DNA of 45,391 nucleotides from Saccharicrinis sp. (GCA_024635585.1 JAGXIP010000221.1:1-45391); one strand, 5' to 3'. Counted from the first letter of the stretch, positions 1-9,030 are shown. Notes: a model not told the origin generated them from the letters alone. A program made the numbers and translations.

Positions 1-2
1 CT

Positions 3-101
3 ATTGATACTTGGATTAAAAGAGAAGCCGATATATTCAATAGCCTTAGCTTTGCCATTCAATTGGACACGCAAAAAAAATACTACCTTGCTAATAAATA
101 G
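3..101 (+). CDS. C-terminal end of a probable HsdS specificity subunit (partial)
   Basis: An open frame enters from the left edge and stops at 99-101. The 32 residues end in QLDTQKKYYLANK, which resembles the closing helix of type I specificity subunits, where a coiled coil ends in a Leu-x-x-Gln-Lys-Lys-x-x-Leu pattern. The match is too short to prove identity, but hsdR lies downstream at 4324-7605, so an hsdM-hsdS-hsdR order interrupted by three extra genes is a reasonable inference. HsdS would choose the DNA target for methylation and cleavage. Confidence 0.45.
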   Translation: MDTWIKREADIFNSLSFAIQLDTQKKYYLANK

Positions 102-179
102 GTCAAATTATACATTCCATAAAAGAACCTGAGCTGTAACAGCAAATTAATACTGTTCGAAAGTGATTTAGTAATTATT

Positions 180-2225
180 TTGGTTCGAAAGAATACTAAG
201 TTTGAAATCCCATACATTCAAGTAACTGATGCTATATCAGATATTTGTAGGGCTTGGGCAACTACCAAAGCCAATGCAGATAGATTGCACCCTTTGGAAT
301 TAAAAGTATGTGACCCTGAAGAAAACTCTTATACTATTCAAAATTGGAATAGCTCTAAGCACCTCAAAGGTTGCTCCGGTTCTGGGATAATATCGGAAGA
401 TAGGCCATTATTATATGGTTTTATTATGCAACACTCAACGGAAGAACTACAAGGCGGTTATATTGATGCTGTTGATATTTCTTTTGAGCAAATAAATAAC
501 AAACTCTATAATCATAAGCTCGAAGTTTTATCTACAATAGATAATAAAAAGAAACGTATTGTAAGGAATCAAATAGTTGTGGACATCATTGATGTTACAA
601 TTAATGAGGTTAAGATGGATTTGCAACTTGCCAGAAACAGAGTCATCTGTGATACATATGATGATTGGTTTCACGACCCATTAAATTTCATTGATTTATC
701 TCATGAAGATTTTTTGTTTGAGTATTTCAATGAGTGTTTTAACGATGAATATAAAGTTTCAGAAGCAGAGGTTTACTATTTGCCTAAAAAGTCTTTTACA
801 TTAAGAAAAGCTATGATTATTCCTTATGCCGATAGGGTCTTTTATGCTGCATTAGTTGAAGTTGTAGGAAATCGTATAGATGACGCACTTTCACCATTTG
901 TTTTTTCAGCCCGATACAATAACAAAAAGCATAATGGGTTAATGATTTCCGGAGTTGAACAATGGAAAAAAATGCAGTATTTATTAAAGGAATATTCTTT
1001 GAAATATAAATACGTTATTGAAATTGACATCCTGAACTTTTATGATAATATTGACATTGAACTTTTGGGGAAGAAAATATCAGCCGTTTGCGTAACCCCT
1101 AATGAGCGAAATGCTTCCAAAGAATTAGTGAAAGTTCTTAAAACCTTCGCAGGAAACAAATCCATTGGCATTCCTCAGAATAATGATGTATCTTCTTTAT
1201 TAGCAACATTTTATTTAAATCAAGTTGATGCATATATGCGACATCATGTTCCAATATATGTTAGGTTCATGGATGACATACGAATTTTCTGTAATGATAA
1301 GTATGAAGCGAGAAGGTATTTAACATTAATTGAAAAGGAGCTTCGAAGAATAAATCTATCTCTTAATGGGCAAAAAACGAAAATAGTAAACCTCAAACCT
1401 AGAATAAAAAAGGAAAAGGAGGAGATAACTGAGTCATATCGAAAGCCATTTGATTTAGAAAAAAGCAAACTTTCAAGGTTTTCTAATTCTCGGAATATTA
1501 GTCATATTAATGAAGCATTTCATTTAGCAATAAATGTGCTATTAGAAAACGCTAAAGAAAACCCTACAGGTAGTAATTCTAATGAAAGGAAACTTAACCA
1601 AGCTATCACCACCATCAGACGGTGTGTTTCTAAAGGTGTTAATTTGAAAAAAGGAAGTGATATCAGTCAATTTCTAGAAGAAGCTGGTACCTTAATGAAA
1701 GACCGCCCATGGGTAACTCCTCAAATTTGTACTATGATTGGAGTACTTGATAAAATCTACATTCCAAATAGATTGTGGTCTGAGGCTATTGAAATCGTAT
1801 TAGATATAAAATATAATGTATATCCATGGCAAGGTTATCATCTTTGGCTTTTGCTAGCTAAGCATAAAATAGACAATGTAAAGTTGAGAAAATACGCAAG
1901 TAATTACCTTGACTCAAAAGATGAAACTTCAAGACCTATAATTGCGGCTATGATGATATATATGGGGACAATTGACCAAGATTATAGACGAGTCATACTA
2001 AGAAAATACAATGAAGGATTTACTCATGGCAGTAACTTTCAGGAAAGAATAGCATTAATTGTACTAAGAGCGATTGAATCTTCAGATATTTCATCTAATG
2101 ATGCGAAAGTAAAAGCTGTACATAAAAGTTTAAATTATTTTAAAGATAAGGATTTGGTCTATATTCCTGGTGAAAAAGATGATATTGAAATTGATTTAGA
2201 ATTATTGCAAATCTACTCACTATGA
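180..2225 (+). CDS. Reverse transcriptase of the defence-associated (UG/Abi/DRT-like) kind
   Basis: RNA-dependent DNA polymerase of 681 residues. Seen in the protein: an RT1-2 block (KKSFTLRKAMIIPYADR and SPFVFSARYNN), motif A with catalytic Asp283 in EIDILNFYDNID, motif B with GIPQNND at 330-336, the active-site box FMDD at 363-366, and an RT6-like LNGQKTKIV. About 250 mostly helical residues follow, as in defence RTs, and no group II intron maturase or integrase domain is present. Residues 1-145 precede the RT core and are unassigned. No ATG lies near the 5' end; the frame opens after a stop at 120-122 and TTG at 180 is the best available start (first internal Met is residue 82). It overlaps the next gene by ATGA. 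Base composition is visibly more AT-rich than hsdR, suggesting transfer. I cannot place it in a numbered UG or DRT class. Confidence 0.93.
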   Translation: MVRKNTKFEIPYIQVTDAISDICRAWATTKANADRLHPLELKVCDPEENSYTIQNWNSSKHLKGCSGSGIISEDRPLLYGFIMQHSTEELQGGYIDAVDISFEQINNKLYNHKLEVLSTIDNKKKRIVRNQIVVDIIDVTINEVKMDLQLARNRVICDTYDDWFHDPLNFIDLSHEDFLFEYFNECFNDEYKVSEAEVYYLPKKSFTLRKAMIIPYADRVFYAALVEVVGNRIDDALSPFVFSARYNNKKHNGLMISGVEQWKKMQYLLKEYSLKYKYVIEIDILNFYDNIDIELLGKKISAVCVTPNERNASKELVKVLKTFAGNKSIGIPQNNDVSSLLATFYLNQVDAYMRHHVPIYVRFMDDIRIFCNDKYEARRYLTLIEKELRRINLSLNGQKTKIVNLKPRIKKEKEEITESYRKPFDLEKSKLSRFSNSRNISHINEAFHLAINVLLENAKENPTGSNSNERKLNQAITTIRRCVSKGVNLKKGSDISQFLEEAGTLMKDRPWVTPQICTMIGVLDKIYIPNRLWSEAIEIVLDIKYNVYPWQGYHLWLLLAKHKIDNVKLRKYASNYLDSKDETSRPIIAAMMIYMGTIDQDYRRVILRKYNEGFTHGSNFQERIALIVLRAIESSDISSNDAKVKAVHKSLNYFKDKDLVYIPGEKDDIEIDLELLQIYSL

Positions 2226-3676
2226 AAGAGTTTGTTGTTTTTTACATTTTTAATAAATGGCACTACCACAATATAACGGAGGGTGAAAATGGTGTTGTAT
2301 CTATTCAAGGTTTTAATCAAAGATTTAGCCATGAGGATAGGTTCTACTCTACGCAAGTTGCTGAATTTATTAAACAGTACAATGAATTCACCACTTATCA
2401 AGCGTTACCGATATTAATTGATATAGAATCATATTCTAAGCAATTTATTCAAAAATCTAAACCTTTAGAAAGTCAGGATAAATGGAATTTATTTAAAATT
2501 CTTAAAGAAAAAGAGTTTCTGCCCGATGGATTTCAAATAACAGATGAGAACATATTTGATTATATCCAAAAAATTGGTGAGTTCATTCATGGAATTACTG
2601 AGGATAAAGCTTTCCTCGAGAAAGAACGATTCACTAATATTGAGATGCCTGTCAATGGAATTATTTATGAATGTCAGCGGAAAGGAATTGCTGTTGATGT
2701 GGAATCAGCAAAAGAAAAAATACAATCTTTAGAAGAAGCTGTATATGGTATTAAAAATAAGCTTCAACTGAGTTACAAGGTTTTTACCCCCGAAAAAAAT
2801 GATGCTCAAGTAAACTGGTTGGAAAGAAATGAAATTGAAATTAATGGTTCAATTGAACGTACTTTTAAAACTTATAGTAAAAAAAATGAGGCCTGTAAAC
2901 TGTTTTATGAGTTAATTAGAAACCAGAAAGACCTTGATAGTTTCTTAGATATTTTAGCTCGTAGAGGAGGGAGTTCTCGAACATTCCCAAGTTTTCATGG
3001 ATTCGGGACAATCACTTCAAGAATTACATTAAGAGAACCGGCACTACAAAACATTCGGAGAACGAATCGTAGAATAATAAAACCTGATGACGACTGTGAT
3101 TTTATATATATTGATTACTCACAATTTGAAGCTGGAATTCTGGCCTCATTAAGCAAGGATGATAAACTATGTAAGCTTTATAATGTAGATATCTATAGCG
3201 ATATGGTTTCAGGTATTGGAGGCACAATAGAAACAAGAGATGATGCAAAGATTGAGTTCTATAAATTTATGTATGGAGCTTCCAATCTTTTACCAGCTGT
3301 TAATAGGTACTTTTCAAAGTTTAAAAAATTACAGGCATATAAAAAGAAAATTGAAAAAGAAGCAACAGATAATAAAATTGTTGGTACAACCATGGGAAAC
3401 TACAGAAATGTAGAAGAAAATATCTCACTTTCTTTAAGTCATACAATACAAGCAACAGCTTCTCTAATATTTAAAAAAGCAGTAATAAAAGTAAAAGAAG
3501 AAATTCCAGAAGTTGAATTTGTATTACCAATGCATGATGCAGCATTATATCAAGTTAACAACCGATATGATTTTGAAGAAATAACCAATAAAATTAAAGC
3601 TATTTTCATCCAAGAATTTGCTGAAAATTGTCCTGAGATAAAACCTAGAGTGAATGATAGTGAGTTTTATTATTGA
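2222..3676 (+). CDS. Stand-alone family A DNA polymerase (PolA-like)
   Basis: A 484-residue polymerase with the palm/fingers of DNA polymerase I and no 5' nuclease. Motifs: GTITSRITLREPALQNIRR (the usual T-G-R...LQNIP region with Gly replaced by Ser), motif A DYSQFE at 298-303 with metal ligand Asp298 and steric-gate Glu303, and an O helix with exact Pol I spacing, Arg339, Lys343, Tyr347, Tyr351-Gly352. Motif C is His438-Asp439-Ala440, so the usual HDE has lost its Glu while keeping the catalytic Asp. Tyr at the position of Pol I Phe762 is as in T7 polymerase. The ATG overlaps the stop of the reverse transcriptase (ATGA), implying coupled translation. It could make the second strand on RT-made cDNA; that role is inferred. 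Confidence 0.9.
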   Translation: MKEFVVFYIFNKWHYHNITEGENGVVSIQGFNQRFSHEDRFYSTQVAEFIKQYNEFTTYQALPILIDIESYSKQFIQKSKPLESQDKWNLFKILKEKEFLPDGFQITDENIFDYIQKIGEFIHGITEDKAFLEKERFTNIEMPVNGIIYECQRKGIAVDVESAKEKIQSLEEAVYGIKNKLQLSYKVFTPEKNDAQVNWLERNEIEINGSIERTFKTYSKKNEACKLFYELIRNQKDLDSFLDILARRGGSSRTFPSFHGFGTITSRITLREPALQNIRRTNRRIIKPDDDCDFIYIDYSQFEAGILASLSKDDKLCKLYNVDIYSDMVSGIGGTIETRDDAKIEFYKFMYGASNLLPAVNRYFSKFKKLQAYKKKIEKEATDNKIVGTTMGNYRNVEENISLSLSHTIQATASLIFKKAVIKVKEEIPEVEFVLPMHDAALYQVNNRYDFEEITNKIKAIFIQEFAENCPEIKPRVNDSEFYY

Positions 3677-3702
3677 TATTAGAACTAATATAAACGCAAA
3701 GT

Positions 3703-4272
3703 ATGTTTTTATTTTTTGATACTGAAACAACAGGATTACCAAAAAACTGGAAGGCTCCAGTTACTGATTTGAATAATTGGCCTAGAATGGTTCAAGTAGC
3801 ATGGATACTTTGCGATATGAATGGAAGTCGCATTGAAGCTAATGATTACATTATTAGACCGACTGATTTTGTCATTCCCAAAGATGCATCAAAAGTTCAT
3901 AGAATTACTACAGAAAGGGCTATTAAGGAAGGTGTAGATTTACAAGAAGTTCTTAATGAATTTAACTCATTAGTAAATAAAGCTGACACTATTGTTGCTC
4001 ATAACATAAGCTTTGACGAAAAAATAATTGGAGCAGAGTTTATAAGAACGAAAATCAAAACTAGTTTTCAGAGTAAACAGAAGCTTTGTACGATGCATTC
4101 ATCAACTAATTATTGTAAAATCCATGGGCCCTATGGCTTCAAATGGCCTAAATTATCTGAATTACATTTGAAACTATTTGGTGTTGATTTTGCGGAAGCA
4201 CACGATGCTTCCGCAGATATTAATGCAACAGAAAAGTGCTTCTGGGAAATGAGGCGATTAGGATTGATATAA
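3703..4272 (+). CDS. DEDDh 3'-5' exonuclease (DnaQ-like)
   Basis: A 189-residue exonuclease of the DnaQ/epsilon superfamily. All three Exo motifs are intact: Asp6 and Glu8 in FFDTETTGLP, Asp105 in AHNISFDEKII, and His167 with Asp172 in AHDASADINA, giving the DEDDh set. It lies 26 bp after the polymerase gene on the same strand and shares its AT-rich composition, so it is probably the third member of the operon. It could proofread the family A polymerase, which has no exonuclease domain of its own, or trim cDNA or phage DNA. Family assignment is firm; the partnership is inferred from position. Confidence 0.92.
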   Translation: MFLFFDTETTGLPKNWKAPVTDLNNWPRMVQVAWILCDMNGSRIEANDYIIRPTDFVIPKDASKVHRITTERAIKEGVDLQEVLNEFNSLVNKADTIVAHNISFDEKIIGAEFIRTKIKTSFQSKQKLCTMHSSTNYCKIHGPYGFKWPKLSELHLKLFGVDFAEAHDASADINATEKCFWEMRRLGLI

Positions 4273-4323
4273 AAAAATGCAAACTGAATAGATGGTGCGT
4301 ATTTGAATTAATAGTAGTTTAAC

Positions 4324-7300
4324 ATGAAAATAACTGAAAACGACATAGAGCTATGGGCAATTGAGGAATTAAAAAGCCTTGGTTGGAACTATTTACATGG
4401 TGCTGTTCTTGCACCTGATGCTTCGACACGCTCAGCAACAGGTGAGGCTCCAGAACGCAACTCCTTTAGTGATGTTATCTTGAAAGGTCGCTTGCAAGAA
4501 GCCATTGCCCGAAATAATCCGCATATTCCTTACGAAGCCCAACAAGAAGCTTTAAAAGTAATTGAGCGCATTGCTTCGCCTGAATTAATGGTCAACAACC
4601 AAGAGTTTAATGAGCTACTTACTGAGGGTGTTCCGGTAGAATACCGCAAAGGAGGTGTACAACGTGGCGACCGTGTTCAGTTGGTTGATTTTACAAATCC
4701 GAATCAAAATGATTTTTTGGTGGTCAATCAGTTTACTATCACTAATGAAACGGTTGGTGAGCGTAGTCGAACCAAACGCCCCGATTTAATTCTATTTGTA
4801 AACGGTTTGCCTTTGGTTATTTTTGAACTAAAGAATGCTGTGGATGAGAATGCCACCTTACATTCTGCATACAAACAAATTCAAACCTATAAGGATACTA
4901 TCCCTAGCCTGTTTACTTACAATGCCTTTTGCGTATTGTCAGATGGTGCTGATGCCAAAGCAGGTTCAGTATCGGCTGGCTATTCTCGCTATTTAGCATG
5001 GAAAACAAGCGATGGATTAAATGAAGCTTCGGCCTTAACCAGTCAGTTAGAAGTATTGATTAAAGGATTAATTACTCCTGGTACTTTATTGGATTACATT
5101 CGCTATTTTATTGTTTTTGAAGAAGTTAAGACACTCGATCGAGTATCTCAACAAGTCTCTATATCTACAGTAAAAAAAGTAGCTGCCTATCATCAATATT
5201 ACGCCGTAAATAAAGCCATTGAGTCGGTTAAGCGAGCATCCACCAATAATGGCGACCGTAAAGGTGGTGTGGTTTGGCATACCCAGGGAAGTGGCAAATC
5301 ATTGTCTATGGTGTTTTTTAGTGGCAAATTGGTGTTACAACTCGATAACCCAACCATATTGGTTATTACCGACCGCAACGACCTAGACGACCAGTTATTC
5401 GATACCTTTGCATCATCCAAACAATTACTACGTCAAGTTCCTATTCAGGCAAATAGTCGAGAGCATCTAAAGGAGCTATTAAAAGTGGCTTCGGGAGGTA
5501 TTGTATTTGCTACCATCCAAAAGTTTCAAACAGAAGGAGAAACAAATATTTACGAGCAGTTATCCGACCGCACTAATATTGTAGTAGTTGCCGATGAAGC
5601 CCACCGCACCCAATACGGTTTTAAACCAAAATCACTCGAAGTAAAAGATGATAAAGGCAATGTGGTAGGTCAACGCTTGGTGTATGGCTTTGCTAAATAC
5701 ATGCGCGATGCTTTACCCAATGCGACCTATTTAGGCTTTACAGGTACGCCTGTGGAATCAACAGATAATAATACCCCTGCTGTTTTCGGTAACTATGTCG
5801 ATATTTACGACATCGCCCAAGCGGTTGAAGATGGTGCAACCGTACCCATTTATTACGAAAGCCGATTGGTGAAAATTAATCTATCGGAAGAGGGCAAACA
5901 ACTCATTGATGAACTGGATGAAGAACTGGCAAATGAAGAACTTTCGGACACACAAAAAGCCAAAGCCAAATGGACAAAAGTGGAAGCCATTGTAGGTAGT
6001 GAAGCACGACTAAGGAAAGTTGCCGAAGATATAGTTTTTCATTACGAAGAGCGCAATAACAATGGCATCGATGGTAAAGCTATGATTGTTTCCATGAGCC
6101 GCAGAATTGCCGTTGATTTATACAAAGAAATCATCAAGATACGTCCGCATTGGCACAATGGTGATTTAGACAAAGGCGTAATTAAAGTGGTAATGACGGC
6201 TTCGTCATCAGATGGACCGGAAATGATGAAACATCACACCAATAAAAAGGAGCGTCAGGACTTAGCCCTACGAATGAAAGATAATTCCGATCCTCTGAAA
6301 TTGGTTATCGTCAGAGATATGTGGCTCACAGGTTTTGATGCACCAAGTTTGCACACGCTGTACATCGACAAACCCATGAAAGGTCATAACCTGATGCAAG
6401 CCATCGCAAGGGTTAACCGGGTTTATAAAGATAAACCGGCCGGTCTTGTTGTTGACTATCTTGGTATTGCATCCGATTTAAAAAAGGCTTTGTCCTTTTA
6501 TTCCGATAGTGGCGGTAAAGGCGACCCTGCCGAAACGCAGGAAAAGGCGGTGCAGCTGATGTTGGAAAAATTGGAAGTGGTCTCACAGATGTTCTCAGAG
6601 AATGGTACAAGCAAAGAATTCGATTACGACATGGCTGCCGATCCAAAAACAAGGTATGGCGATGGCCTGCCTGCCGGAGCTTCGGCGCAGGCAGGTTTTG
6701 CGTACGAAAAATATTTTGATGCCAACGTAAAGCAAAAATTGGAGACTATACTTTCGGCCGTGGAGCATATTTTGGATTTGCAAGACGGTAAAAATCGCTA
6801 TGTGCGCGAAGTCACTGCCCTATCCAGAGCCTTCGCCATTTCCTTGCCCCACGACGAGGCCATGGATGCCAAAGACGAGATAGCCTTTTTTCAGGCTGTA
6901 AAAGCAAGGATACAAAAGCTCGACATGAATGCTTCTTCAGGTGGCAAAAGTGACTACGAGATTGAAACAGCCATTAAGCAAGTCATCGACCAAGCCATCG
7001 TATCGGAACAAGTAGTAGATATTTTTGATGCAGCCGGCATAAAAAAACCGGAAATATCGGTGCTCGATGATGAGTTCCTGGAAGAAATGCGGGACATGAA
7101 GCACAAGAACCTTGCATTGGAAGTACTTAAAAAACTATTGAACGATGAAATAAAAATCCGTTCCAAGCACAATATCGTTCAAAGTCGCACTTTAATGGAG
7201 ATGCTGGAATCATCCATTAAACGCTACCAAAACAACCTCATTAGCGCAGCAGAAATCATTCAGGAAATGATTAATCTGGCCAAAGAAATTAAAGAAGCCG

Positions 7301-7605
7301 ACAAACGTGGCGAAAAAATGGGCTTATCAAAAGATGAGCTGGCATTTTACGATGCCGTAGCCCAAAATCAAAGTGCCAAAGACTTATTGGGTGACGAAGT
7401 ACTCCTAAAATTAGCAAGAGTACTGGTAGAACGTGTAAAAGATAATGCCACTATAGACTGGACAGTAAAAGAATCGGTCAGAAAGAAACTAAAAGTGATT
7501 GTAAAACGCACCCTACGCCAATACGGTTATCCACCCGACATGCAAAAACTGGCAACGGAAACGGTTTTAAGCCAGGCGGAGGCTTTGGCGGAGTTTTGGA
7601 ATTGA
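4324..7605 (+). CDS. hsdR: Type I restriction enzyme R subunit (HsdR)
   Basis: The 1093-residue motor and nuclease subunit of a type I restriction-modification complex, of normal family length. The N-terminal nuclease has the PD-(D/E)xK set Asp154 and Glu168-Leu-Lys170 in RPDLILF...VIFELKNA. The SF2 helicase core follows: Walker A GSGKS at 322-326, DEAH at 424-427, the GFTGTP motif, and the late motif DAPSLHTLYIDKPMKGHN with QAIARVNR. A helical C-terminus docks on the methylase in this family. Methylase and specificity genes would lie left of the window. It follows the exonuclease gene by 51 bp. A 30-bp palindrome is inserted in frame (separate entry). Confidence 0.97.
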   Translation: MKITENDIELWAIEELKSLGWNYLHGAVLAPDASTRSATGEAPERNSFSDVILKGRLQEAIARNNPHIPYEAQQEALKVIERIASPELMVNNQEFNELLTEGVPVEYRKGGVQRGDRVQLVDFTNPNQNDFLVVNQFTITNETVGERSRTKRPDLILFVNGLPLVIFELKNAVDENATLHSAYKQIQTYKDTIPSLFTYNAFCVLSDGADAKAGSVSAGYSRYLAWKTSDGLNEASALTSQLEVLIKGLITPGTLLDYIRYFIVFEEVKTLDRVSQQVSISTVKKVAAYHQYYAVNKAIESVKRASTNNGDRKGGVVWHTQGSGKSLSMVFFSGKLVLQLDNPTILVITDRNDLDDQLFDTFASSKQLLRQVPIQANSREHLKELLKVASGGIVFATIQKFQTEGETNIYEQLSDRTNIVVVADEAHRTQYGFKPKSLEVKDDKGNVVGQRLVYGFAKYMRDALPNATYLGFTGTPVESTDNNTPAVFGNYVDIYDIAQAVEDGATVPIYYESRLVKINLSEEGKQLIDELDEELANEELSDTQKAKAKWTKVEAIVGSEARLRKVAEDIVFHYEERNNNGIDGKAMIVSMSRRIAVDLYKEIIKIRPHWHNGDLDKGVIKVVMTASSSDGPEMMKHHTNKKERQDLALRMKDNSDPLKLVIVRDMWLTGFDAPSLHTLYIDKPMKGHNLMQAIARVNRVYKDKPAGLVVDYLGIASDLKKALSFYSDSGGKGDPAETQEKAVQLMLEKLEVVSQMFSENGTSKEFDYDMAADPKTRYGDGLPAGASAQAGFAYEKYFDANVKQKLETILSAVEHILDLQDGKNRYVREVTALSRAFAISLPHDEAMDAKDEIAFFQAVKARIQKLDMNASSGGKSDYEIETAIKQVIDQAIVSEQVVDIFDAAGIKKPEISVLDDEFLEEMRDMKHKNLALEVLKKLLNDEIKIRSKHNIVQSRTLMEMLESSIKRYQNNLISAAEIIQEMINLAKEIKEADKRGEKMGLSKDELAFYDAVAQNQSAKDLLGDEVLLKLARVLVERVKDNATIDWTVKESVRKKLKVIVKRTLRQYGYPPDMQKLATETVLSQAEALAEFWN
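6666..6695. repeat. GC-rich palindrome inserted in frame in hsdR
   Basis: Perfect 9-bp arms CCTGCCTGC (6666-6674) and GCAGGCAGG (6687-6695) surround a 12-nt loop. The 30 bp, a multiple of three, encode LPAGASAQAG, a Gly/Ala-rich insert unlike the flanking HsdR sequence. It looks like a small mobile palindromic repeat that settled in a surface loop without breaking the gene. Confidence 0.7.
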
Positions 7606-7781
7606 GAATCGTATCTATGGAAGTAAAAGAAATACTTACAAAGCGGGATTTAGGCATAATTAAAGGGGCAATTAATAGTTCCTTGGATCAAGTGAAAGCA
7701 TAGCTGTGATTTAGGCCAACTTTTATTTGCTTCATACCTTAAGTCGCTTATAAATAATGCTTAAAACAAAGTTATAACATG

Positions 7782-7812
7782 TTGTAACATTAAGTATTTT
7801 TTACTAAATTGC
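7782..7812 (+). promoter_or_regulatory. Probable promoter of mazEF
   Basis: TTG at 7782-7784, a 20-bp spacer and TAAATTGC at 7805-7812 approximate the Bacteroidetes TTTG-N19~21-TAnnTTTG promoter. The mazE ATG follows 26 bp later. The -7 element has one mismatch. Confidence 0.45.
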
Positions 7813-7837
7813 AAACAAATAATTTAAACATTAAGTC

Positions 7838-8083
7838 ATGGCAATTTTAAACGTAATTCCAATAGGAAATTCAAAAGGTGTTATAATTCCTAGTAATATT
7901 CTTAAGAAGTTAAATACGGACAAAATAGAAATTATAGAAAATGATATTGACTATACTTTAAAGGCTGCTACGCCAGTTCGAGAAGGGTGGGAAATGGCAG
8001 CCATAGAAGCTCACAAAAACGGTGATGATAAGTTAATGATGGATTTCTCTAATGAATTTGACCTAGAAGAGTGGAAATGGTAA
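7838..8083 (+). CDS. mazE: MazE-like antitoxin (AbrB-type)
   Basis: An 81-residue protein with an N-terminal swapped-hairpin AbrB/MazE DNA-binding fold (VIPIGNSKGVIIPSNILKKL) and an acidic C-terminal tail ending DLEEWKW, the part that in this family wraps the toxin. It would neutralise the MazF product of the next gene and repress the shared promoter. Its stop codon overlaps the start of mazF, as usual for these pairs. Confidence 0.88.
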   Translation: MAILNVIPIGNSKGVIIPSNILKKLNTDKIEIIENDIDYTLKAATPVREGWEMAAIEAHKNGDDKLMMDFSNEFDLEEWKW

Positions 8084-8397
8084 ATCAATATGATGTTTAT
8101 TGGGTTAATTTGGACCCAACAGTAGGAAATGAAATTACTAAAACACGCCCTTGTGTTATCATATCCCCTAATGAATTAAATAAAGGATTAGGAACCGTTT
8201 TAGTTTCTCCTTTAACGAGTACTGTTAAAAGCTATCCTTTTCGCTCTCTCTGCTCTATTAATAATAAGCAAGGAGCTATTGCTTTAGACCAAACAAGATG
8301 TGTTGATAAATCTCGACTTTTTAAGAGGTTAGGAAAATTAAAAAAGAGTGAAATACAAGAGTTAAAATCTACATTACACGAAATGTTAATTAAATAA
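8077..8397 (+). CDS. mazF: MazF-like endoribonuclease toxin
   Basis: A protein of about 106 residues of the MazF/PemK family. It shows the N-terminal strand VYWVNLDPTVGNEITKTRP with the conserved Gly-x-Glu and Lys-x-Arg-Pro that form the RNA-cleavage site, then CVIISPNELN and LVSPLT, and the late Asp-Gln-x-Arg (LDQTRCVDKSRL). The ATG at 8077 overlaps the end of mazE by 7 bp; a GTG at 8071 would add two residues. MazF toxins cut single-stranded RNA at short sites when the antitoxin is degraded. Confidence 0.93.
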   Translation: MVNQYDVYWVNLDPTVGNEITKTRPCVIISPNELNKGLGTVLVSPLTSTVKSYPFRSLCSINNKQGAIALDQTRCVDKSRLFKRLGKLKKSEIQELKSTLHEMLIK

Positions 8398-9030
8398 TTT
8401 CCAAATAACCCATAATAGAAAACAATATGGCTCAATTACCATATAGTTGTGATTTAGTTATTAAGATGTAAAAGTGGTATTTGGGGTATACATAAAAAAG
8501 GAGCGTCCCCCATCGGAAACGCTCCTCAAACTTAAATCTAATTTTGAACTTCTGTCTTATTGTAATTTCCTATTACTGTACTATTGTTCTACTGTATTTT
8601 CATATTGGTCAAATATCAATAGCAATATAGCTGATAACCAATAGCATCTCCTTTCCCTTATGCCACTAAATTAGGGACATTAATGAAAAAAAATAAATCA
8701 ATTTGACACAATCTCAGGTAAGTAAGAAAGACCACACAACGACAACGGCCGTGCGAGGACAACGGCCGTGCGAGGACAGCGAGTTACTATTTGCAGCTTG
8801 TATAATTGTGAGACGAAAACGGATAAGCACTAATAACGAATTCTGGAGTTAAGCACTCGTATTTGGCCAAAACCATACTTACTAGATTTAAATAACAAAA
8901 TACATGAACAACTTCGTTCAAATTAATCTTTTTATACGTATTAAGATATAATCCGGCTCATTTCTTACGCATTATATCCATTTACATATAATTTTAACTA
9001 TATTTACATCATTATATCTAAAAACATATA
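8398..9030. other. Gene-free stretch between mazF and hipB
   Basis: 633 bp with no convincing gene. It holds a hairpin at 8500-8525 (arms GGAGCGT and ACGCTCC; read on the minus strand it is followed by six T, so it could terminate leftward transcription), a tandem repeat at 8741-8774, and the operators upstream of hipB at 8931-9032. Confidence 0.7.
8741..8774 (+). repeat. Two tandem copies of a 17-bp GC-rich unit
   Basis: The unit GACAACGGCCGTGCGAG occurs at 8741-8757 and again at 8758-8774, followed by a partial third copy. Each contains the palindrome ACGGCCGT. A related CGTGCGAC core is seen at 10553-10561 and 10863-10870, on the far side of the hip operon. Confidence 0.75.

Noticed and set aside
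7617-7703. 28-codon frame after hsdR (MEVKEILTKRDLGIIKG...)
   Set aside because: Short, no ribosome site or known family; could be a remnant, but nothing supports expression.
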